Origin: Flavimaribacter sediminis
Lineage (GTDB): Bacteria > Pseudomonadota > Alphaproteobacteria > Rhizobiales > Rhizobiaceae
Length of the DNA stretch: 64,000 nt
Direction: 5' to 3'
NCBI RefSeq assembly: GCF_019492055.1
Contig: NZ_JAICBX010000003.1
Coordinates: 62,001-126,000 of the forward strand
The notes beneath the pieces are model-generated. The model did no database searches, was not told the DNA's origin, and saw only the letters and a list, made by a program, of their open reading frames with translations. Each line of letters begins with the position of its first letter. Within the stretch, counting starts at the first letter, position 1. Made by a program: the position numbers and the translations under genes. This document shows, piece by piece, positions 1-8,240 of the stretch.

Positions 1-608
1 TTGAACTTGAACGGACCGGTGCCGACGGGTGTGTTGTTGATCGGGTTGGTCGCGATCTCTGTGCCCGCGTAGATGTGTTCAGGCAGCACGAGCGACGTGG
101 CGAGCACGTTCTTGAAGAAGAATTCCGGTGTGGGCTTGCTGAACGTCATCCGCACCGTCTTTTCGTCAATCTTCTCGATGCCGGTGAAGTTGCTCAGAGC
201 CGCGCCCGCGACCATCGGCTTCCAGTACTCGTTGACCGTGTAGATCACGTCGTCGACCGTGAAAGGCTCGCCGTCATGCCAGGTGACGCCGTCACGGATG
301 GTGATGTCGTAGGAGGTGAAGTCGTCGGAGGCCGTCACGTCGGTCGCAAGGACCGGAAAGAATTCCGCATTGTCGTCCATGCGGATCAACGGCTCCAGGA
401 TTTTCGTGGAGCTGATCAGCGGGCTTGACCCGCCGCCGCCGGGCACGAACACGGCCTGCGGTTCGAACCCACCCCAGGTGGCGACAAGCGTGCCGCCGGT
501 TTTCGGCGTGTCCTGCGCCAGGGAGAGGCCGGGCATGGTGAAGCTTGCCGCGGCCAGGGCGACGGCCGCGGTTGTCGTCAGGAAGAAACGTCGTGTTAGT
601 CTTGTCAT
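1..608 (-). CDS. ABC transporter substrate-binding protein, family 5 (peptide/opine type), N-terminal part
   Basis: This is the N-terminal ~202 residues of an extracytoplasmic solute-binding protein; the rest lies beyond the left edge. Reading from the ATG at 608, the protein opens with a twin-arginine-like leader (LTRRFFLTTTA), then an Ala-rich hydrophobic stretch ending around SLAQ. It continues with family-5 hallmarks such as a WHDGEPFTVDDVIYT segment and a PVGTGPFKF segment close to the edge. Family-5 proteins usually run 500-600 aa and deliver oligopeptides, nickel or opines to an ABC permease. It follows a thioesterase gene by about 65 bases on the same strand, so it may belong to the same leftward unit. 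Substrate cannot be inferred. Confidence 0.88.
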   Translation of the reverse strand, partial: MTRLTRRFFLTTTAAVALAAASFTMPGLSLAQDTPKTGGTLVATWGGFEPQAVFVPGGGGSSPLISSTKILEPLIRMDDNAEFFPVLATDVTASDDFTSYDITIRDGVTWHDGEPFTVDDVIYTVNEYWKPMVAGAALSNFTGIEKIDEKTVRMTFSKPTPEFFFKNVLATSLVLPEHIYAGTEIATNPINNTPVGTGPFKF

Positions 609-672
609 TGCATTCCCCTTCGAGGTCTGTCGTTCTTGGATCGGGACGGTTTTGTCTCCGCCCTCGTTTCGG

Positions 673-1098
673 CTATTTGCTGGGAGGTATTGCGTAGGTG
701 CCGCGGCCGATCGCCACGAGGGCGCCGCTTTCGTTGAAGACGTCCACATCGGCCACCCCGACCGTGCGCCCAAGGCGCCGGACGGTTGCAGTCGAGATCA
801 AGGCGGTGTTGATCGCCGGCTTCAGGTAATCGACGCGGAAATTGATCGTCGGAATGCCGGTGTTCAAAAGCATGGCGAGCGCGAAGTCGCCGACCGTGTC
901 GATGACCGATGCGATCGGGCCGCCGTGCCACTGGCCGGTGCCTGCGCCGCGCTCGAATTCCGGGCGCAGCGGAGCGATCATGGTGATCGTCTGCTTTTCG
1001 ATGTCGATCTCGGTAACCTTGAGGCCGCAGAAAGCGATGAAGGGCGAGCCGTCCAGGTATTTCTGGACCGTCGCCATATCCATGGTGGCGTTCGTCAT
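673..1098 (-). CDS. PaaI-type hotdog thioesterase
   Basis: A 141-aa single hotdog-domain protein. The central helix segment WHGGPIASVIDTVGDFA (about residues 58-74) matches the PaaI/YbgC-like acyl-CoA thioesterase pattern in which the HGG turn binds the thioester and an Asp/Glu in the following helix is catalytic. Such enzymes hydrolyse acyl-CoA or aryl-CoA thioesters in the cytoplasm, often as CoA-recycling partners of a degradation pathway. Its ATG overlaps the stop of the upstream oxidoreductase by four bases, so the two are translationally coupled. The acyl substrate is unknown. Confidence 0.85.
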   Translation of the reverse strand: MTNATMDMATVQKYLDGSPFIAFCGLKVTEIDIEKQTITMIAPLRPEFERGAGTGQWHGGPIASVIDTVGDFALAMLLNTGIPTINFRVDYLKPAINTALISTATVRRLGRTVGVADVDVFNESGALVAIGRGTYAIPPSK

Positions 1099-2108
1099 GG
1101 CGTGATCACCAGCTTGCCAAGAACCTTGCGGTCCTCGAGCAGCCCCATGGCGTCCTTGGCTTTCTCAAGCGGAAATGTCTCGTCGATCACGGCCTTCAGC
1201 TTGCCTTCTTCCATCATGTCGAAGAGCCGGTGGATATCTTCGCGCTCCCAACCGTTCGAGCCTTTGATCTGCAGTTCGAAGGTCCAGATGAAGCGGATGT
1301 CCTCGACCGGATCGAAGCCGGCGGTGGCTCCGCAAGTTACAAGTCTGCCGCCCCTGCGCAGGCATTTCAGCGACGGCACCCAGGTTTCGCCGCCCGTGAA
1401 GTTCACGACCATGTCGACGCCGTTGCCCTTGAAGGCTTTGCCGATGCTCGGCTTGCCGTGGCGCGCGCGGCATTCCTTCATGAAATCGACCTCGCGGTAG
1501 AGAATGATCTCGTCCGCACCGTACTTCATCAGTTCTTCGCCTTTTTCCTCGGTGCCGGCGCAGGCGATCACATAGGCGCCCGCCGCTTTGGCCAACTGGA
1601 CGCAGCAGATGCCGACGCCGCCCGAAGCGCCCAGGATCAGGACCTTCTCGCCTTCCGCGACCTCGCCGATGGTCGTCATCATCCTGATCGCGGTGCCATA
1701 GGCGACCGGCAGGGCGGAGGCTTCTTCGAACGACACATGGTCAGGCAGTTTGATCAGCTGATGCGCGCGGGTGACGCAAAGCTCGGCGAGACCGCCATTC
1801 TTCGTTTCGCCCATCAATCCGCCTTCGACGCGGTTGATCGGGTCGATCAGAACGCGGTCACCGGGAGCCCAGCCCTCGACGCCCGGGCCGACTTCAACCA
1901 CTTCGCCGGCGATGTCGAGGCCAACGATGATCGGCATGGGAATCCTGATCCCGGGCATGCCGCGACGGGTGAAAATGTCATGGTAGTTGTACGAGCTGGC
2001 CTTGACCCGGATAACCACGTCGCCCTCTTCGGCAACGGGGTCGGGGAAGTCCTCGACATAGGTCATCTTGTCGAGCCCGCCGTGCTCGTTCAATACTACT
2101 GCGCGCAT
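1095..2108 (-). CDS. Zinc-free MDR alcohol dehydrogenase / quinone oxidoreductase-like protein
   Basis: A 337-aa medium-chain dehydrogenase/reductase. It has the GroES-like N-terminal half (GDVVIRVKASSYNYHD, then GLDIAGEVVEVGPGV) and a Rossmann half with the nucleotide-binding turn GASGGVGICCVQLAKAAGA around residue 160. The cluster of four cysteines that holds structural zinc in classical alcohol dehydrogenases is absent, which fits the quinone-oxidoreductase or enoyl-reductase side of the family. Likely an NADPH-dependent reductase of a carbonyl or enoyl substrate. It is coupled to the downstream thioesterase by a four-base overlap and lies about 65 bases after the VOC gene. Confidence 0.86.
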   Translation of the reverse strand: MRAVVLNEHGGLDKMTYVEDFPDPVAEEGDVVIRVKASSYNYHDIFTRRGMPGIRIPMPIIVGLDIAGEVVEVGPGVEGWAPGDRVLIDPINRVEGGLMGETKNGGLAELCVTRAHQLIKLPDHVSFEEASALPVAYGTAIRMMTTIGEVAEGEKVLILGASGGVGICCVQLAKAAGAYVIACAGTEEKGEELMKYGADEIILYREVDFMKECRARHGKPSIGKAFKGNGVDMVVNFTGGETWVPSLKCLRRGGRLVTCGATAGFDPVEDIRFIWTFELQIKGSNGWEREDIHRLFDMMEEGKLKAVIDETFPLEKAKDAMGLLEDRKVLGKLVITP

Positions 2109-2173
2109 ATCGGTGTTCCTTTTTCTTTCACATTCTTACGCAGCCAGGGCGCGCCGCCCCTCGTGCGCCTGGT

Positions 2174-3025
2174 TTATTCGTGGAATTCGATCGCCAGCCC
2201 GAAGGCCGCGTCCTCGCCGACGCGCAGCCGCGCGCCGAGGTCTTCGAAGGGCACGCCGCCGTCCGTCAGCGCCTTCCGCGCCGCGTCGAGCGACTTGCAG
2301 CGAACACTCAGCGCAATCATTCGCGCCTCGCCCTCTTCCGGAATGATCGAGACGGCGTCGCCGAAGCGCGCCTTGCCGGCCTCGGCGGTCAACGCGACCA
2401 CCTGCCCTGCGCCAGCCTCCATCGCCATGCCGCCATCGACCGGCTTCATGACGCCTGGACCGAAAAATGTGTCGAACATGGCCAGCGTCTCCTCAGGCGC
2501 GCCGCCAGCGAAGACATATTCGGAGACGTCAAGCGCCGTGTTCGGATGCCCTTGCCACTCCTCGCGCCAGACATATTGCGGCGTCTTGTGATGGCAGAAG
2601 AAGCTGCGCCCCTCGGCAAAACCCTTCTTCGGAAAATTGATCACTGCGAAGGCGGCGTCGAAGGTGCCTTCGCCGGTCTCGACCGGGCGAACGAAATGCG
2701 TCGGATCTTCTATCTTCAGACCTGTTTCGTCCAGGCGGCTCACTACCGCGTCGAGGTCCGGGCAGCGCCAGACCACGGAGGCCAGGCCGCGCGGGGTCTC
2801 CATCAATTCGGGGCGCAAAAGCTTCTTGCCAGCCTCGAATCCCAGAAGTTCAAGATAATTGTTCTGGAAGATTGCAAGATTGTTCGATGAACCCAGCGAA
2901 TGATGACCGCGCGGCGTCAAGTCAAACCCCATGGCGGCGTATTGCTCGACCGAAGCGTCGAGGTCGCCATGCACCATGACCACAACGTGATCAAGTTCTG
3001 GAATCAGTGTTTCTTTGTCGGTCAT
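2174..3025 (-). CDS. VOC (glyoxalase-like) family protein
   Basis: About 283 aa with start at MTDKETLIPELDHVVVMVHG. This ATG has an AAGG 8 bases upstream; an alternative ATG at 3040 adds MKAQD, and longer forms would run into the amidohydrolase gene. The first ~170 residues read as a Glyoxalase_3-like vicinal oxygen chelate domain (LDHVVVMV; GSSNNLAIFQNNYLELLGFE; a C-terminal half with repeated VOC-like strands). VOC proteins are metal-dependent isomerases, dioxygenases or lyases, or metal-less binding proteins; the reaction is not assignable here. It sits inside the leftward catabolic run. Confidence 0.78.
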   Translation of the reverse strand: MTDKETLIPELDHVVVMVHGDLDASVEQYAAMGFDLTPRGHHSLGSSNNLAIFQNNYLELLGFEAGKKLLRPELMETPRGLASVVWRCPDLDAVVSRLDETGLKIEDPTHFVRPVETGEGTFDAAFAVINFPKKGFAEGRSFFCHHKTPQYVWREEWQGHPNTALDVSEYVFAGGAPEETLAMFDTFFGPGVMKPVDGGMAMEAGAGQVVALTAEAGKARFGDAVSIIPEEGEARMIALSVRCKSLDAARKALTDGGVPFEDLGARLRVGEDAAFGLAIEFHE

Positions 3026-3116
3026 GTCCTGTGCCTTCATGTCTCTGAGATCGGGGCGAACATTTGGTGTAAGTGGATTGCCTAAGTGTTCCGGTGATCC
3101 GTCAATGCCTGACAGA

Positions 3117-4304
3117 TCAGTTGATGGAATCGGGGATACTCGTGGGCAAACGCTGCCTGACCAGGGTCGTCCAGAAGGAACATCCCCAGGGGATAACGTC
3201 GTCGTTGAAGTCATATTTCGGGTGGTGGACCATGGCGCCCGGCCCGTTGCCGACCATGATCATGGCGCCGGGGCGTTCATTGAGCATGAACGAGAAATCC
3301 TCGCCGCCAAGCACCGGCGGCATTTCTGCAGACGTGTTATCCAATCCCGCCACCTCGGCGGCGGCGGCCAACACGTTCTCGACTGCCTCGGCGTTGTTTA
3401 TCGTCACCGGATAGAGCCGCAAATATTCCAGTTCGCCTTTCGCGCCGAATGCTGCGGCGATGTGCTCGACAGCGAGCCCAAGCTTCTCTTCGACCATGTC
3501 GCGCACATCTTCATCGAGGCAGCGCACTGTGCCGCGCAGGGTTACCGTTGGCGGGATCACGTTGAAGGCGTCGCCGCCGTTTATCTGCGTGATCGACACC
3601 ACCGCCGACTTGATAGGATCGAGGTTGCGCGACACGATGGTCTGCGCCGCCTGGACCAGCGCCGCCATTACCGGCATCGGATCGATCCCGTTATGCGGTG
3701 TGGCGGCATGGGCGCCGACCCCTTCGATTTTGATGTTGATTTCATCGACCGAGGCCATCATCGGGCCCGGGCGGGTCGTGAATTTCCCGACCTCCAGGTT
3801 GGGACGATTGTGCATGCCATAGAATTCCTGGATCGGAAACTTCTCCAGCAGTCCGTCGTCGATCATGGCCTTGCCGCCGGCGCCGCCTTCCTCGGCAGGC
3901 TGGAAAATAACGCAGACAGTTCCGTCGAAAGCGCGGCTTTCCGCCAGCGCGCGGGCTGCGCCCAGAAGCATGGCTGTGTGACCATCATGCCCGCAGGCGT
4001 GCATCTTGCCCGGAACCGTTGAAGCCCATTCCGCTCCGGTGTCTTCCTTGATCGGCAGGGCATCCATGTCAGCCCTCAACCCGATCGTCCGCCCGGACGC
4101 ATTGCTCTGCCCCCGGATCACACCGACCACGCCGGTCTGGCCTATGCCTTCGTGCACCTCATCGACGCCGGCCTCGCGCAGGAGCCGCGCCACTTCGCCT
4201 GCGGTGCGATGCACGTCGTAGAGCAATTCGGGATTGCGGTGCAGATCGCGACGGAATTCCGTCAGTTCGTCAAGATGTCTTGCAACCCAATTCTCAATAG
4301 CCAT
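3117..4304 (-). CDS. M20 family amidohydrolase (hippurate hydrolase / amino-acid deacylase type)
   Basis: A 395-aa cytoplasmic metallohydrolase. The metal-binding signatures are visible: GLRADMDALPIKE (Asp ligand), MHACGHDGHTAMLLGAA (His and catalytic region), IFQPAEEGGAGG (Glu pair) and a late GGEDFSFML segment. This is the M20D subgroup that hydrolyses N-acyl amino acids, hippurate or indole-3-acetyl-amino acids to free amino acid plus acid. Length is typical of the subgroup. It lies 33 bases downstream of the class V aminotransferase on the same strand, suggesting that the released amino compound may be passed to that enzyme (inference). Confidence 0.92.
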   Translation of the reverse strand: MAIENWVARHLDELTEFRRDLHRNPELLYDVHRTAGEVARLLREAGVDEVHEGIGQTGVVGVIRGQSNASGRTIGLRADMDALPIKEDTGAEWASTVPGKMHACGHDGHTAMLLGAARALAESRAFDGTVCVIFQPAEEGGAGGKAMIDDGLLEKFPIQEFYGMHNRPNLEVGKFTTRPGPMMASVDEINIKIEGVGAHAATPHNGIDPMPVMAALVQAAQTIVSRNLDPIKSAVVSITQINGGDAFNVIPPTVTLRGTVRCLDEDVRDMVEEKLGLAVEHIAAAFGAKGELEYLRLYPVTINNAEAVENVLAAAAEVAGLDNTSAEMPPVLGGEDFSFMLNERPGAMIMVGNGPGAMVHHPKYDFNDDVIPWGCSFWTTLVRQRLPTSIPDSIN

Positions 4305-4337
4305 TCGCCAGGTTTCCTATCCGTTGTCCGTGTCAGT

Positions 4338-5984
4338 TCAGGCCGCGCCACGTAGCTGCCGGGATGCTTCCACCGGCATCCAGAACCAACGCAACTTTTC
4401 ACTTTCCGCATCAAATGCAGGTCCGACCTCCGGGGTGTGGCGCTCGGCCAGGTCGGCAATCTCGTGAGCTATCGCCAGGCAGGTCTCGAAGTCGGGGGCT
4501 GTTGTCGGCGCAGCGCCGTTTCCGAACCACATCTGGGCAAAATCCGGCGCCGCGTCTTCAATCGTTTCGACCATCCCGGGCAACGCCGCGGGATCCGGAC
4601 GCCAGACGCCGCTCGCCGCGTCGAGACGGTAGGCAGGCAGGACCGACAGCCCGCGATGCGCGATGAATGCGATTGCGGCCTTGATCTGGTCTACCGTCTC
4701 TTCATCGAAGAACCAGCTGACCCCAAGCCGCGCCCAGCCGGGACGGAATACCGAGTAACCGCGGGCGACGGCGCGCTCATGAGCCCAGGCGGTGGCGGAA
4801 TCGATGCCCAGAAGATCATGACCATAGGGCCCTGCGCACGAACATCCGCCCCGCGCCTGAATGCCGAAGAGATCGTTCAGCAGGGCGACCACGAAATTAT
4901 GGTGCAAAAGGCGCTCGCCAGCCCGGATATTGAAGGAAAATATGCCAAGCCGCCGGGATCGCGGCGGGCTCAGCAATTCCACCGCCGGCTCCGCCGTCAG
5001 CAGGTTGTCGAGCCGCTGGGTCAGAAACTCTTCCTGCGCCGCAACGACTTCGTCGCCCATTCGCGCCTTGAGATCGAAGACCATGCCGGCGCGAATATTG
5101 TCGATGATGGCGGGCGTTCCCGCTTCCTCGCGCCGCTCGGGATCCTCCACGTAGACATGCTTTTCGGCGGTGACGTAGGAGACGGTGCCGCCGCCTGTCA
5201 TGGTTGGCCGCTTCTGGTCAAAGATCCGACGATCGGCGACCAGGACGCCCGATGCGCCAGGACCGCCGGGAAACTTGTGCGCCGAAAAGAGCGCGGCGTC
5301 GATCCGGTCCGTCTCGCCGGGCGCGGATGCTCTCAAACGAACGGGAACATACGGTCCGGCAGCCGCAAAATCACAGATCAACAGGCCGTCATAAGCGTGG
5401 AGCAGGCGGGCCAGCGCAGGCAGGTCGGTGAGAACACCGGTCACATTGGACGCCGCCGAAAAAGCGCCGACGAATGGTCCGCCGCCCTGCCTTTCGCGCA
5501 GTTCTTCCGCGAGCGTGTCAAGGCAGAGTTCGCCGGCCTGGTTCAGAGGAATGCGCACGATGCGCGCTTTGGTCTCGCGCCAGGTCAAGTCGTTGGAGTG
5601 ATGTTCGTACGGGCCGATAAAGACCGTCGCATCGGGCCCGAGATCGAGCGCGCGCGCCAACTTGTCCGCCGCCGCAGTCGCGCCCGCCCCGGCGAAAATT
5701 ACCGCGTGGTCCTCATCGGCGCCAACGCTGGTTCTGATCGCCTGACGCGCCGCCTCGCGGACGTGTGTGGTCTGGCGTCCGCACCACGAAGTCTCGGTAT
5801 GGGTGTTCCCATAGGCGGGCAGAATATGGTCGCGGATTGCATCCTCGATGAAACTCAAAGCACGCCCCGACGCAATATGGTCTGCATAGATCAACGAACG
5901 CGGACCAAACGGACCCGGCATCGGCATGGCGTCGCCAATCACCGAGCGGCGGATCATTTCGAATGTCAGGGTCGGAATTTGCAT
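4338..5984 (-). CDS. Class V aminotransferase (cysteine-desulfurase-like), with C-terminal extension
   Basis: A 548-aa PLP enzyme. The N-terminal ~420 residues show fold type I class V features: YADHIASGR near residue 35, GNTHTETS, a FAGAGATAAADKLARAL cofactor segment, and the Schiff-base lysine in FSAHKFPGGPGASGVLV. The cysteine-containing GGCSCAGPYGHDLLG segment resembles that of SufS/Csd-like proteins. The family norm is about 400 aa; the last ~110 residues (after the FFDEETVDQIKAAIAF helix) are an extra tail rich in Trp and acidic residues that I do not recognise. It may be a desulfurase, lyase or transaminase of the neighbouring amidohydrolase product. First gene of the leftward run; its own start has only a weak ribosome site. 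Confidence 0.85.
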   Translation of the reverse strand: MQIPTLTFEMIRRSVIGDAMPMPGPFGPRSLIYADHIASGRALSFIEDAIRDHILPAYGNTHTETSWCGRQTTHVREAARQAIRTSVGADEDHAVIFAGAGATAAADKLARALDLGPDATVFIGPYEHHSNDLTWRETKARIVRIPLNQAGELCLDTLAEELRERQGGGPFVGAFSAASNVTGVLTDLPALARLLHAYDGLLICDFAAAGPYVPVRLRASAPGETDRIDAALFSAHKFPGGPGASGVLVADRRIFDQKRPTMTGGGTVSYVTAEKHVYVEDPERREEAGTPAIIDNIRAGMVFDLKARMGDEVVAAQEEFLTQRLDNLLTAEPAVELLSPPRSRRLGIFSFNIRAGERLLHHNFVVALLNDLFGIQARGGCSCAGPYGHDLLGIDSATAWAHERAVARGYSVFRPGWARLGVSWFFDEETVDQIKAAIAFIAHRGLSVLPAYRLDAASGVWRPDPAALPGMVETIEDAAPDFAQMWFGNGAAPTTAPDFETCLAIAHEIADLAERHTPEVGPAFDAESEKLRWFWMPVEASRQLRGAA

Positions 5985-6501
5985 GGAGAAGTCGGTTTCG
6001 CGTCTGTTTGCAGTTCGGTCGTGTCAGCTTCCCCTTCATGAGGCACGTTCCCTGTAAAACCGTCAAGGTCATTTTGCGCATTTTGCAGATATTTTCTAAT
6101 TCTAGGCCATAGATTAGTAAAATAGTGGAATGGAATTGCGTATTTTTCTCTTAATATAAAAAATTGAAACTCCAAGAATTGATCAAAACAACAGCAAATG
6201 CCTAAAAAAGCATCACAACACGCTTTGCCCGCAAAGTAATCAAATGGGGATGTGCAACCTGTCGCATGGCGATGAGTGCGGGGCGGAAGCCAGGTCGAAT
6301 CCACGCGGGATCGTCATTCAGCATGCTCCATTAGCGGCACGGCATTCGGCTGTTGATCATAGGCTCTCGTTAACCGCTTGAGCGGTTGAGCCAGCGCAGA
6401 ATAGCTCCGCGTATCGACTAGAAAATAGCCGACTGAGCGACCCGTCACCACGTGACGTGGTTCAATTTTATAGGGCAGCACACCATGACATAGGCGCCCA
6501 C

Positions 6502-6552
6502 TGTCACCCATGTCTTGGGAACAAACGGTTACCTATGTCTCCGGGCTGTACA
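6502..6552. mobile_element. Insertion-sequence terminal remnant
   Basis: The segment carries two near-direct copies of an IS-end-like motif, gtcacccatgtctt at 6,503 and gttacctatgtctc at 6,528, and ends in gctgtaca ten bases before the attachment-site copy. On the opposite strand it reads outward from TGTACAGCCC, which is the style of ends seen in rhizobial insertion sequences with multiple terminal repeats. No transposase is preserved; I cannot name the family with certainty. Its position suggests that an insertion eroded the sequence left of the attachment site. Confidence 0.45.
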
Positions 6553-6561
6553 GAAAATAAT

Positions 6562-6576
6562 TGGTGGCCCGGCAGG
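6562..6576. repeat. Degenerate tRNA-derived attachment site (outer left)
   Basis: The sequence tggtggcccggcagg differs from the 16-base tRNA 3' end repeat at 30,190 and 49,189 by one lost G and one T-to-C change. The identity that makes this call firm is the next ~48 bases (6,577-6,624), which match the bases right after the 30,190 copy: both read tgta(g/a)gatttggcaacaaaatca and later tcgaaccca/ccgaaccca. So the site marks the left end of island 1. Confidence 0.75.
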
Positions 6577-6783
6577 TGTAGGATTTGGCAACAAAATCAA
6601 TGGAATATACTTCGAACCCAACACCTCTTGGCGTTTTGATTATCAAAAGCGTTTTTAGATCTACCCCCGAACCTGCGAACTCAAAATGCGATTTTTTCCG
6701 CCATCGTCTTTCAGCATTTTAGATCGTGACTGATCATTCCACCTGCCTGGTTCGAACGACTTTCCTCTCTGTCCGAGTCAGAA

Positions 6784-6813
6784 GATCCGGCGCGCATGAG
6801 CACGCCGGATCTG
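6784..6813 (-). terminator. Hairpin downstream of the binding-protein gene
   Basis: A perfect 10-base inverted repeat, agatccggcg and cgccggatct, with a 10-base loop, lies about 75 bases beyond the stop of the leftward binding-protein gene. There is no clear U-tract, so it may be a weak terminator or an mRNA 3'-end stabilising hairpin. Confidence 0.5.
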
Positions 6814-6887
6814 TCGGTTCAATCTTTTAGAAACTGCGATAGAACGCCGGGCAACTTCGCCGCGGAAACATCCGCGTTTCCGACCTC

Positions 6888-7961
6888 CTACTGGTCAGCG
6901 ATCATTTTATCGATAACTTTGCGGGTTTCGGCCAGTTGGTCGAACTGGGCGATTGAGGAAACTGACACTACGGCCGAACCGGAGTCGTCGATCTGCCTTT
7001 TCAGCGCGGCGCCCACGCTCGAGTTGGGATTTGAGAGCTGACCGATACGCTCTTCTTCGCCCACCATCTCCATACCTTTGGTGACGAACCAGGCAGCAAA
7101 GAGGCGAGCTGCATTGGGATGCGGCGCATATTCTGGCACAAAGGTCTTCATACCGAGCACCGGCGTATAGTCAGCGAAAGGTCGAAACCGGATCGGCTCG
7201 CCACGCGCGACGGCGAGGTCGGTGGCATAGGCCATTCCGGTGCCGACTGCCGCCTCACCCGCCGAAACCGCAGCTCCGACAGCCCCGCTGCCAGCCTTGA
7301 GGATCGGGCCGTTGGCCAGAAGACCTTCGACAATGGAGACGGTCTCATCGTGGCCGATCTCATAGTTCAGGTAATCAACCGGCGCGATGTGATAGGAGTT
7401 GAGAGCTATCTTGCCATCCCATTTCGGGTCGGTCAGATCGGCGACGTTCTTCGGCAGATCGGCTTCGTCTACGAATTCAGGATTCCAGATCAGACCATAA
7501 ACCAGATCAAACATCGAGAGCACGGTGTCATGCATTTCGGGCGGCACGCCTTCAGTGGCCTCCTTGATCCCCGGCAGGCTGTCGCCGAAGGTCGTGGTCC
7601 AGTCAAATTTGGCGATATAACCCTTTTCTACAGAAGGCCATAGGTCGTCGACGCTACCCTGTCCGACATCGCCACTGAAAGTCCCGGATGCGCTTTCGGC
7701 GTTCAGACGACCCATAAGGGCTGTTGGGTGCATTGGCGCCCATTCGATCTTTATATCGAGATCATATTCCTTTTTGAAGGCCTCGATCAGGCGATCGCGG
7801 TTGGCGCTGTTGGTCGGGTGCAGCATCAGCACGACTAGTTCACCTTCCGCCTGGGCGCCAGCAACCAGGTCCTCGACCGACTGAGCGAAAGCCCCGGACG
7901 TCAGAATCGCCGTTGCCACGGCAGCACTGGCGATCCGACCTATCGTTGAGTTGAAAAGCAT
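6888..7961 (-). CDS. ABC transporter periplasmic binding protein (Fe3+/AfuA-like family)
   Basis: A 357-aa secreted protein. The ATG at 7,961 is chosen because GGGAGGAAG lies directly upstream and the product then begins with a clean Sec signal peptide (about 25 residues, ending at GAFAQ). The mature part reads as an iron(III)/thiamine/phosphonate-type binding protein (ELVVLMLHPTNSANRDRLIEAFKKEYD near the start, LTDPKWDGKIAL in the middle, PNAARLFAAWFVTKGMEM near the end). The tandem tyrosines typical of ferric-binding FbpA are not obvious, so an organic substrate is at least as likely. It is presumably the partner of the permease and ATPase at 10,480-13,380, although a regulator and two enzymes lie between them. 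Confidence 0.85.
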   Translation of the reverse strand: MLFNSTIGRIASAAVATAILTSGAFAQSVEDLVAGAQAEGELVVLMLHPTNSANRDRLIEAFKKEYDLDIKIEWAPMHPTALMGRLNAESASGTFSGDVGQGSVDDLWPSVEKGYIAKFDWTTTFGDSLPGIKEATEGVPPEMHDTVLSMFDLVYGLIWNPEFVDEADLPKNVADLTDPKWDGKIALNSYHIAPVDYLNYEIGHDETVSIVEGLLANGPILKAGSGAVGAAVSAGEAAVGTGMAYATDLAVARGEPIRFRPFADYTPVLGMKTFVPEYAPHPNAARLFAAWFVTKGMEMVGEEERIGQLSNPNSSVGAALKRQIDDSGSAVVSVSSIAQFDQLAETRKVIDKMIADQ

Positions 7962-8039
7962 CTCTTCCTCCCTTTTTCGCACATCGATGAGTCTGGTTAT
8001 GTGCCTCCGCCAAGAATGTCGCAATGAGAGGCGTGAGTC

Positions 8040-8063
8040 AATTAAATATTGGACCTTTTTAAT
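8040..8063 (-). promoter_or_regulatory. Operator-like motif, copy 1 of 3
   Basis: Read on the minus strand this is AAAAAGGTCCAATATTTAAT. It matches two other divergent promoter regions of island 1 (13,505 and 18,169) with consensus AAAAGGTYYRATRTTTWAWT. The motif is flanked by inverted ATTAAA/TTTAAT arms. It lies about 80 bases upstream of the binding-protein start and about 180 bases upstream of the FadR-type regulator, which is the obvious candidate to bind it (inference). Confidence 0.55.
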
Positions 8064-8240
8064 AATTTCTCCAAATTTTTGCATTTTTGATTATTTTACT
8101 GCATTATTACAACGATTTACTAATTTGGACTAAAGATTGTATTGTAGCGCATTTCATGACAAGACGTGGCAAACCGCAATGTTTGGAATCATCACGGCTT
8201 TGTTGTACTAAGACAGCGTGTGAGAATTGGTGGGAAAACC

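Larger units (their letters stand above)
5985..6887. other. Gene-poor junction between left region and island 1
   Basis: No convincing gene is present over roughly 900 bases. The stretch 6,080-6,240 is strongly AT-rich and upstream of the class V aminotransferase, so it probably holds its promoter. It is followed by an insertion-sequence-end-like repeat (6,502-6,552), a degenerate copy of the tRNA-derived attachment site (6,562-6,576) with its conserved inner arm (6,577-6,624), AT-rich sequence, and a hairpin (6,784-6,813) before the first island gene. A 65-codon leftward reading frame (6,314-6,511) is probably part of the decayed insertion sequence rather than a working gene. Confidence 0.6.

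Noticed and set aside
4437-6041. A 534-codon open frame on the plus strand
   Set aside because: It lies wholly opposite the class V aminotransferase, whose PLP motifs are clear; its own product is Arg-rich with no recognisable motif. Long opposite-strand frames are expected in GC-rich coding sequence.
6314-6511. 65-aa leftward frame as an independent gene
   Set aside because: It ends next to IS-end repeats, has no ribosome site or known motif, and lies in a degraded junction; more likely part of a decayed insertion sequence.
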